A stretch of 10,742 bases of DNA from the NCBI GenBank assembly GCA_003228495.1, contig QIDY01000361.1, positions 1 through 10,742 on the forward strand. Direction: 5' to 3'. Under the pieces are notes generated by a model that was not told the DNA's origin, ran no database searches, and was given only the letters and a program-made list of their open reading frames with translations. The translations under genes and the position numbers were made by a program. The DNA is from Nitrospirota bacterium (GTDB taxonomy: Bacteria > Nitrospirota > Nitrospiria > Nitrospirales > UBA8639). Shown here in pieces: positions 1 through 5,670 of the stretch (positions within the stretch are counted from its first letter, which is position 1; each line of letters begins with the position of its first letter).

Positions 1-396
1 AATGTATAGACGAGCAGGGTAGTCGTCTCCGGATTTTTGTGTGACGTCCCCATTCTTTAACACATTTTCCACTTTCCAGCGCCACATCACGATGGGATAT
101 TCTTTAGGGTCAATAGTGATTTCTCTGGTAACACCTGAAGATGATTGATGGCTGGTGGCTTTGATGACCACTTGATCCCCATCCTTGACCAGTTCATATT
201 GCGTATGGACCGGAATTTTTTCAAAGGTCAGTGGCTTCCAATCTTGAGGAAATGTTGTGCCGGGTTTGGCCTCGGAAAATGCCCCAACAAGCAATTGGTT
301 ATCAGATTCTGCTAGGGCAACAGGCGAGATGGAGAGAATAAGAACTACCCCAATCACTATGGAAAGAAATTTCTGTAGCTTGTTTGTCTGGACCAT
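1..396 (-). CDS. Exported DUF3047 family protein (3' end beyond left edge)
   Basis: This is the first 132 residues of a protein that runs off the left edge. It was read by reverse-complementing the start of the window. Residues 1-29 form a signal peptide: basic Lys6/Lys9, a hydrophobic core at about 10-23, and a V-A-L-A end suggesting signal peptidase I cleavage after Ala29. The mature part resembles DUF3047: a W-K-P-L-T-F-E-K-I segment near 54-62, then Y-P-I-V-M-W-R-W-K-V, and G-D-D-Y-P-A-R-L-Y-I at the edge. The biochemical role of the family is unknown to me; export to the periplasm is inferred. The ATG is 20 bp after the stop of the flavoprotein gene and has a purine-rich AGAAGAG upstream, so it is probably the third gene of that operon. 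An in-frame GTG at 414-412 is a less likely start. Confidence 0.8.
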   Translation of the reverse strand, partial: MVQTNKLQKFLSIVIGVVLILSISPVALAESDNQLLVGAFSEAKPGTTFPQDWKPLTFEKIPVHTQYELVKDGDQVVIKATSHQSSSGVTREITIDPKEYPIVMWRWKVENVLKNGDVTQKSGDDYPARLYI

Positions 397-416
397 AGTT
401 TTTTCTCTTCTCACTA

Positions 417-1967
417 TCAGCGAGTCCAAGAAAAAAGCTTGCTCAAAAACTGTTTTTTGCTTTCAGTGAGTGTGGTTTTTCTCCAAGCGTTTGCGGTCTT
501 TTTGATAACCTCCGCTTGCGTGGGGTAGGGATGAATCGTGCCGGCGATGGCGTTCAACCCTAGCCCCCCTTTCATAGCCAACGTGTATTCACTAATCATG
601 TCGCCGGCGTGAGTGGCTACAATTGTGGCACCAACGATCTGATCCGTGCCTTTTTTGACATGTACTCGTGCAAACCCTTCATCTTCTCCGTCGAGGATAG
701 CTCGGTCCACTTCAGAGAGATGAAATGTAAAGGTGTCAACTTCAATCCCTTTGGCCTCCGCATCCTTTTCGTACAAGCCCACATGGGCGATTTCCGGCTG
801 GGTATAAGTCGCCCAGGGAATGATTAGGTTGTCCGTGCTGGCATAGCCCAGACCGAACGGATGGGGGAATAAGGCATTTTGAATGACAATTTGGGCTTGC
901 GCATCCGCTGTGTGGGTGAACTTGAAGGGAGAGCATATATCTCCTGCCGCAAAGATTTTTGGATTGCTGGTTTGGAGCCGATGGTTGACCTTTACCCCCT
1001 TGTTATCGAAATCCACTCCGATGGTTTCTAAGCCTAAGCCATTTGTGTTAGGGGCCCTCCCAACTCCCACTAAAATTTCGTCAACAGGAATATCATAATG
1101 TTGACCATGGGAGTCAACGGACATGTGCTTGTTTCCGTCGACCAGTTTAATGTTCAAGTCTTTCCCACAGCAGAGCAGTTGTACTCCATCACTGAGTATC
1201 GATCGTTCTATGATTTCTGAAGCATCCTTATCTTCATTGGGCAGAACGCCATGCATGGCTTCTACCAAAAATACCTGACTGCCGAAGCGGGCGAACGATT
1301 GTGCCATCTCACAGCCAATTGGTCCTGCGCCAATCACACCAAGTCGTGCAGGCAGATCTGTCAGTGAAAAAATAGTTTCATTCGTCAAGTAAGTGACTTG
1401 ATCGAGCCCAGGGATTGGTGGTGCGGCCGCACGTGCACCGGTACAAATGACGGCTTTAGTAAACTGGAGTGTTGTTCCATCCACGTCGATCGTGCTGGAA
1501 CTGGTGAATTGTCCATTTCCAATATAGACATCGACTCCTAAACTGGTATAACGTTGGGCCGAATCGGTATGACTAATGCGCGCTCGCAATCTTCGCATGC
1601 GGGCCATGGCGGCACCGAAATTCCGGTTTACTTCTCCAGGCACATGCAGCCCGAATTGTTCAGCTTCCCTGATGGCCGCCCAGGCCTTGGCTGCTCGTAT
1701 GACTCCTTTAGATGGGACACAGCCCACGTTCAAACAGTCACCGCCCATAAGATGGCGTTCGATTAAGGCCACTTTCGCCCCGAGCGCTGCGGCAACTGCG
1801 GCTGTCACCAAGCCAGCCGTTCCTGCCCCAATGACCACCAAATTGTACCGCCCCGATGGGGTAGGGTTTTGCCATTCCCGCGGATGCACATTATTGATTA
1901 ATTCTTCATTAAATTGATCTTGAGGAAGGATCAGTGCTGGATCGTCTGTCGGATGAGCAGTCTTCAT
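417..1967 (-). CDS. MerA-like FAD-dependent pyridine nucleotide-disulfide oxidoreductase
   Basis: A 516-residue class I flavoprotein disulfide reductase, expected to be a cytoplasmic FAD dimer. Seen: FAD Rossmann motif GAGTAG at 47-52, redox pair C78/C83 in G-G-D-C-L-N-V-G-C, nucleotide-binding GAGPIG at 213-218, second FAD motif A-A-G-D at 340-343, and a C-terminal dimerisation domain from about 383. Glu236 at the end of the second strand of the nucleotide domain suggests NADH over NADPH. The C-terminal signature is H-P-Y-P-T-Q-A-E (479-486): Tyr481 stands where dihydrolipoyl dehydrogenase has its catalytic His, as in mercuric reductase. The C-terminal Cys pair and N-terminal metal-binding domain of true MerA are missing, so mercury reduction is not supported and the substrate is unknown. 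An extra tail of about 40 residues precedes the FAD domain. ATG start with GAGGT at 1973-1977. It lies 39 bp downstream of a VTT gene; I recall annotated VTT-flavoprotein fusions in other bacteria. Confidence 0.9.
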   Translation of the reverse strand: MKTAHPTDDPALILPQDQFNEELINNVHPREWQNPTPSGRYNLVVIGAGTAGLVTAAVAAALGAKVALIERHLMGGDCLNVGCVPSKGVIRAAKAWAAIREAEQFGLHVPGEVNRNFGAAMARMRRLRARISHTDSAQRYTSLGVDVYIGNGQFTSSSTIDVDGTTLQFTKAVICTGARAAAPPIPGLDQVTYLTNETIFSLTDLPARLGVIGAGPIGCEMAQSFARFGSQVFLVEAMHGVLPNEDKDASEIIERSILSDGVQLLCCGKDLNIKLVDGNKHMSVDSHGQHYDIPVDEILVGVGRAPNTNGLGLETIGVDFDNKGVKVNHRLQTSNPKIFAAGDICSPFKFTHTADAQAQIVIQNALFPHPFGLGYASTDNLIIPWATYTQPEIAHVGLYEKDAEAKGIEVDTFTFHLSEVDRAILDGEDEGFARVHVKKGTDQIVGATIVATHAGDMISEYTLAMKGGLGLNAIAGTIHPYPTQAEVIKKTANAWRKTTLTESKKQFLSKLFSWTR

Positions 1968-2006
1968 GGGCTACCTCAGGAATTCTAAAAGAGAATGGGT
2001 TCGTAT

Positions 2007-2765
2007 TTATGATTGTTCTGATTGCGGGTTTTTGTTTGTCCATTTTCGATAGGCCACAGGCATCAGTGCGAGCAGGCCTAAAAGTGTAAAAGCCAATAAG
2101 ACCGGCGGACTCGCAATTTCGCTCAAGGAATTAATGGAGCCGAGTTGTCGTCCGGCAAAGGCAAAGACAAAGCTCCCTGGAATAATTCCGAGGGATGTGG
2201 CCAGGACGTAGGTGCCGAGGTTGACGCGCGTGAGGCCGGATACGAGGTTTACCAGGAAGAACGGAAAAGCTGGGATAAGTCGAAGTGTCATGAGATAGCT
2301 AAAGGCATTTTGTGCAAATCCCGACTGAATGGCACCTAAGCGATCACCAAATTTTCGTTCCACCCAATCTCGCAGAAGATAACGGGCAGCTAAAAATGCG
2401 AGTGTTGCCCCAGCGGTCGCGCCGATATTGACGAAGAACGTTCCCATAACACTGCCGAACAGGAAGCCCCCGGTCAATGTGAGAATGGCTCCGCCTGGAA
2501 AAGAAAATGTGGTCTGGAGTATATAAACGAGAATAAAAACAGTAACGGCAAGTGCATAATGCGACTCGGTATAACTCAAGAGAAGATCGCGATTGGCTTT
2601 AAGTGAGTCAAGGGATAAATATTGACCCAAATCAAAGTACACAAATGCTCCTATACCCAGGAGAAAGATGATTCCTGTCAGAATTTTTCCGGTAGATGAG
2701 TTGGGTGAATCGTTTGATGTGGTGTTAGGATGAGCCATGCGGGACTCCATTATGGGGGTTTTCAT
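2007..2765 (-). CDS. TVP38/TMEM64 (VTT domain) membrane protein 1
   Basis: A 252-residue inner-membrane protein of the SNARE-associated/VTT (DedA-like) family. Seen: a Ser/Thr/Asn-rich N-terminus, a membrane helix at about 27-46, and a VTT core with F-S-F-P-G-G-A near 87-93, G-G-F-L-F-G near 99-104, A-A-R-Y-L-L-R near 126-132 and R-L-I-P-A-F-P-F-F near 162-170. A last membrane helix lies at about 221-238, before a short polar tail. It has no cysteine. Relatives have been linked to lipid scrambling or membrane homeostasis; the substrate here is unknown. The open frame extends to 2846, but I chose the ATG at 2765 because GGAG lies 7 nt upstream (2773-2776) and the extra residues are polar and unlike the family. 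ATG at 2738 also has a GGAG 6 nt upstream and is a reasonable alternative. It is the first gene of the leftward operon with the MerA-like flavoprotein and DUF3047 genes. Confidence 0.88.
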   Translation of the reverse strand: MKTPIMESRMAHPNTTSNDSPNSSTGKILTGIIFLLGIGAFVYFDLGQYLSLDSLKANRDLLLSYTESHYALAVTVFILVYILQTTFSFPGGAILTLTGGFLFGSVMGTFFVNIGATAGATLAFLAARYLLRDWVERKFGDRLGAIQSGFAQNAFSYLMTLRLIPAFPFFLVNLVSGLTRVNLGTYVLATSLGIIPGSFVFAFAGRQLGSINSLSEIASPPVLLAFTLLGLLALMPVAYRKWTNKNPQSEQS

Positions 2766-2855
2766 AAAAAATCTCCAGTTGTTTTCGTGAAACGCTCTGA
2801 TCATGATTTTGTCGACTCGTTTGTGATGGGATTTTCTTGTAGTCAAACTTTGAGG

Positions 2856-2872
2856 GGATTCGTTACGAACCC
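2856..2872. promoter_or_regulatory. Palindromic candidate operator between divergent VTT genes
   Basis: The 187 bp between the divergent VTT genes contain GGnTTCGTnACGAAnCC, a 17-bp dyad whose inner TTCGT-T-ACGAA (2859-2869) is perfect. It lies about 90 bp from either start codon, where it could act on both promoters. A second, weaker dyad, ACTGT (2891-2895) with ACAGT (2905-2909), lies nearby. I could not place convincing -35/-10 boxes for either gene. The binding protein is unknown, and no regulator gene is adjacent. Confidence 0.35.
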
Positions 2873-2952
2873 TGACCTTGTCATGTTTGGACTGTGCTAT
2901 TCGGACAGTTTCGATGTGGAGTCCTACACATAATCCCTAAAGACCTGTCAGA

Positions 2953-3714
2953 ATGTTTCGTGGTATGGCAATGGCTTCAGTTTTTGGAAAAGGGTTACTC
3001 GTGTTGCTGGCCATTGTCGGCCTCTACGGGGTGATTCAATTCACCTCTATACAAGAGGTTCTCTCTCCAGAAAAATTGTCATCTCTTCTACGTGATTTGG
3101 GCGTGGTTGGGCCCTTTGCCTTGATGGGGCTGATGACGTTAGCGGTGGTTGTGAGTCCCATTCCTAGTTTGCCCATAGATCTAGCTGCTGGGGTGGCATA
3201 TGGGCCGTTTTGGGGCGCAGTCTACGTGTTGATAGGCGCTGAGCTTGGGGCCATTATCAGTTTTCTCATTGGCAGGGCACTGGGGCGGGATCTGTTGAAT
3301 CGGTGGCTACGGCGGGATATCACGTTTTGTGAGCAATGCTCTGATCATCATTTACTGGGTCTCATGGTTGTAGCTAGATTAGTGCCCATTTTTTCTTTTG
3401 ACATTGTGAGTTATGGTGCAGGGCTAACTAAAATGAGTCTCAAGGCGTTTGCGCTTGCGACATTCGTGGGCATGATACCTCCCACATTCGCTCTGACCTA
3501 TCTGGGGAGCGCTGTCGTCACAGTGCAATGGCCACTTATTCTTGCAGGAGGACTATTAGTGTTGAGCTTTCTATTTTTGCCGAAGTGGATCATGAAGCAT
3601 CGGGATTCTTGGTGGGTTCGAGTGTTGCAAGGAAAGCCCATGGTTCCTGCGTTACCATCTAAAGAACCATTGAACGACGCTCAGTGTGGTTGGTGTGGAA
3701 AGCCAGCCGAATAA
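2953..3714 (+). CDS. TVP38/TMEM64 (VTT domain) membrane protein 2 with two CxxC motifs
   Basis: A 253-residue VTT/DedA-like inner-membrane protein. Seen: N-terminal membrane helix at about 12-30, a long hydrophobic segment at 52-68, re-entrant-type S-P-I-P-S-L-P-I-D near 68-76, L-I-G-R-A-L-G-R near 105-112, the family R-L-V-P-I-F-S-F-D at 142-150 followed by S-Y-G-A-G-L-T, and further membrane segments at about 166-190 and 193-210. It differs from VTT protein 1 in having two CxxC motifs: C126-E-Q-C129 just after an amphipathic R-W-L-R-R-D stretch, and C245-G-W-C248 in the C-terminal tail. These could bind metal or form redox-active disulfides. The ATG at 2953 is the first start after an in-frame stop at 2938 but has no clear Shine-Dalgarno; ATGs at 2965 and 2971 are alternatives. 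It converges on the second flavoprotein gene with a 14-bp gap. Cargo unknown. Confidence 0.87.
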   Translation: MFRGMAMASVFGKGLLVLLAIVGLYGVIQFTSIQEVLSPEKLSSLLRDLGVVGPFALMGLMTLAVVVSPIPSLPIDLAAGVAYGPFWGAVYVLIGAELGAIISFLIGRALGRDLLNRWLRRDITFCEQCSDHHLLGLMVVARLVPIFSFDIVSYGAGLTKMSLKAFALATFVGMIPPTFALTYLGSAVVTVQWPLILAGGLLVLSFLFLPKWIMKHRDSWWVRVLQGKPMVPALPSKEPLNDAQCGWCGKPAE

Positions 3715-3728
3715 TTAGGATGGCATGT

Positions 3729-5147
3729 TTACGAAACCGGGGGGAGTTGGCCGGCAAGTTCTTCTGCAGGGTAGGTGAGGATTTCGGCCAAGGTCGGATG
3801 ATAGTGAGGTATTCCCAATAAATCACGAACAGTGCCATGAAAATACATTATGGCAATAAGTTCGTGGATGAGTTCGGAGGCTTCCGGTCCAACGATATGT
3901 CCTCCGAGAATCTCACCCGTTTGAGGCTGGCAAAGAATTTTGACATGCCCGTGTAATTCGCCCAGACAGAGCGATTTCCCATGGTCGTTAAACGGGTAAG
4001 AAGCCACGAGATAGGGAAGGTGGTGAATATCACACTCCCGTTGCGATAAGCCGACGCTGGCCACCTGGGGATCGGTAAAAATCACTTGAGCTTTGAGTCG
4101 GTCATCATAATGTTTGGCGGACTGATTGGGGTATATGGCGTTCCATCCGGCAATTTCCCCTTGCTCAATGGCGATATGGACGATTTCATAGAGGCCATTC
4201 ACATCACCCACCGCAAAAATGTGTGATTGAGACGTTTGCATCTTTTTATTGACCACAATGGTTTTATTCTTGATAGCCACCTGAGCAGCCTCCAAATTTA
4301 ACCCAGTGATATTGGGGTGTCGTCCAAGAGCTTGCAGGATGGTGCTAGCCGTGACCTGTCGTGGCTGGCCATGATGCAGAAGATGAACGGTTTTTTGTCC
4401 ATCCGACGATCGAGTCACACGTTCAATAGATGTATTGGTATAGATTGTCATACCTTCTTCTTGGAGCTTGGCTTCGACCGGTTTTGCTAAGTCTTCGTCG
4501 GCTTGTGACATGATATGGGCGCTTCGCTGAATTAAACTGACTTTGACGCCGATTCGGGAAAAAAACTGAGCTAGTTCCAAGGCAACCGGACCGCCACCTA
4601 AGACGATCATGGAATCGGGGAGTGTGCGGAGTTCCAAGGCATCGTCGCTAGTGAGATAGCCGGTTTCTTCCAGCCCAGCAATGGGGATATGAGAGACTGC
4701 AGATCCAGTGGCAATGATAAAGGCTTTTGCCGAGAGCTGGTGTGGCCCGGCTTGTATAAGAGTTGGAGAAAGAAAGGAAGCCTGTTCTTCATAGAGCGTA
4801 TATCGTGGATGTTGCAGCGCTTGAATTCGATCATCGGCGAATTCCTTGATTATTCGATTTTTTCGATCAATAATGGCGTTGAGATTGGCTTGAAAATTTG
4901 AGGAGCCAAGACCAAATTCCGGTGCTCGACGGATAAGTGCGGCAATATCGGAAGAACGGAGCAGCGTTTTGGTCGGCATGCAGCCGCGTAAAATACAGAG
5001 ACCACCGAGTGGACCTTGGTCAATGATGGCAACATCCGCTCCTTCCGCTTGCGCAGTGCGTGCTGCGGCATATCCGGCAGACCCACCTCCGACGACGACG
5101 ACATCATGGTTGATGGTAGAAGTGGATTCTCTTGAAAGTTGAGTCAC
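3729..5147 (-). CDS. Lpd/glutathione-reductase-like FAD disulfide oxidoreductase
   Basis: A 472-residue class I flavoprotein disulfide reductase. Seen: FAD motif GGGSAG at 20-25, redox pair C51/C56 in G-G-L-C-I-L-R-G-C, A-T-G-S near 146-149, nucleotide motif GGGPVA at 184-189, A-V-G-D at 312-315, and a dimerisation domain from about 352 ending in H-Y-H-P-T-L-A-E (448-455) with the canonical catalytic pair His450/Glu455. At the end of the second strand of the nucleotide domain it has Gln207-Arg208 instead of an acidic residue, suggesting NADPH. The set of motifs is that of a working thiol-disulfide reductase, but no 2-oxoacid dehydrogenase genes are nearby, so a housekeeping Lpd role is not supported. 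The start is GTG (5147-5145); no other usual start codon lies between it and the FAD domain, and it has no Shine-Dalgarno. It diverges from the TPR lipoprotein gene across 28 bp. Confidence 0.9.
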   Translation of the reverse strand: MTQLSRESTSTINHDVVVVGGGSAGYAAARTAQAEGADVAIIDQGPLGGLCILRGCMPTKTLLRSSDIAALIRRAPEFGLGSSNFQANLNAIIDRKNRIIKEFADDRIQALQHPRYTLYEEQASFLSPTLIQAGPHQLSAKAFIIATGSAVSHIPIAGLEETGYLTSDDALELRTLPDSMIVLGGGPVALELAQFFSRIGVKVSLIQRSAHIMSQADEDLAKPVEAKLQEEGMTIYTNTSIERVTRSSDGQKTVHLLHHGQPRQVTASTILQALGRHPNITGLNLEAAQVAIKNKTIVVNKKMQTSQSHIFAVGDVNGLYEIVHIAIEQGEIAGWNAIYPNQSAKHYDDRLKAQVIFTDPQVASVGLSQRECDIHHLPYLVASYPFNDHGKSLCLGELHGHVKILCQPQTGEILGGHIVGPEASELIHELIAIMYFHGTVRDLLGIPHYHPTLAEILTYPAEELAGQLPPVS

Positions 5148-5161
5148 GGGGGGAGTATTAA
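5132..5161 (+). promoter_or_regulatory. Candidate promoter for the TPR lipoprotein gene
   Basis: TTGAAA (5132-5137), an 18-bp spacer and TATTAA (5156-5161) fit a sigma-70 promoter loosely. The site overlaps the first codons of the divergent flavoprotein gene, as any promoter in this 28-bp gap must. On the other strand the same AT-rich patch reads TAATAC (5160-5155), 7 nt before the GTG of the flavoprotein gene, so the two -10 elements would overlap. Prediction by eye only. Confidence 0.3.
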
Positions 5162-5175
5162 GTGAAGGTAGATTT

Positions 5176-5610
5176 ATGAAGAGAATGTTTCAATCAGGCA
5201 TGCCCTATCAGTGGCAAGGAATTGTTATGGTGTGTGTGCTGATGCTGAGCGGGTGTTTCCCGCAATCCGTGCCTTTGGCAATTTTGCCAATGGAAGAGCC
5301 GGAAGCTGCGGCGCTCAATTTGCAAGGGATCGATCAGTACCATGTTGCCGAATGGGAAGCAGCCCTTCAGTTATTCCAATCCTCGATACAGGTGAATCCC
5401 TTGTTGGTTGAAGCCCATTTTAATGCCGCGCTTGCGCTGCACCAATTAGATCGTCATCAAGAAGCCACGCAATACTTTAAACGGGCAGGAGAGTTGGGCC
5501 CTGATAACGGATCTATTGTCAATTCTACTCTGTATCGCAATCATTTGGGGTTGTCGTCAACTCTGGAGCGGCATATGAGTGGAGGGTATCGGTATCAAGG
5601 AGAAAAGTGA
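5176..5610 (+). CDS. Small TPR lipoprotein
   Basis: A 144-residue predicted lipoprotein. The N-terminus has Lys2/Arg3, a hydrophobic stretch at about 15-25 and a lipobox L24-S-G-C27; Cys27 would be lipidated. The +2 residue is Phe, so outer-membrane sorting is the default guess. Residues of about 44-112 form two TPR-like helical pairs: A-L-N-L-Q-G with W-E-A-A-L-Q-L-F and N-P, then A-H-F-N-A-A-L-A-L with A-T-Q-Y-F-K-R-A and G-P-D-N. TPRs usually mediate protein-protein contacts; the partner is unknown. The tail after 112 is low in recognisable features. ATG start with GAAGG at 5164-5168, 7 nt upstream. It stands alone between a divergent flavoprotein gene and a convergent histidine kinase gene. 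Confidence 0.82.
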   Translation: MKRMFQSGMPYQWQGIVMVCVLMLSGCFPQSVPLAILPMEEPEAAALNLQGIDQYHVAEWEAALQLFQSSIQVNPLLVEAHFNAALALHQLDRHQEATQYFKRAGELGPDNGSIVNSTLYRNHLGLSSTLERHMSGGYRYQGEK

Positions 5611-5670
5611 GAAGTAAAAAGAGAAAAGGTGGAATGCAGGATGAATGGATTACTCTGGTATCTCACTTTT
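5603..5670. terminator. Inverted repeat across the convergent gene ends (possible bidirectional terminator)
   Basis: AAAAGTGAGA (5603-5612) and TCTCACTTTT (5661-5670) are perfectly complementary 10-bp arms, 48 bp apart. Each arm contains or adjoins the stop codon of one converging gene (TGA at 5608-5610 on +, TGA at 5665-5663 on -). A second, non-nested pair, AAAAGGT (5624-5630) with ACCTTTT (5672-5678), would compete with it. The long loop makes this a weak classical terminator; the symmetry is certain, the function is not. Confidence 0.4.

Noticed and set aside
1576..1917. 113-codon rightward open frame
   Set aside because: It lies wholly inside the MerA-like gene on the other strand and shows no domain or ribosome binding site; a shadow frame.
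417..1967. True mercuric reductase (merA)
   Set aside because: The N-terminal metal-binding domain and the C-terminal Cys pair are missing, and no other mer gene is nearby.
2766..2846. Longer N-terminus for VTT protein 1, starting at 2846
   Set aside because: The added residues are polar and basic, and the ATG at 2765 has a well-placed GGAG; the extension is unlike the family.
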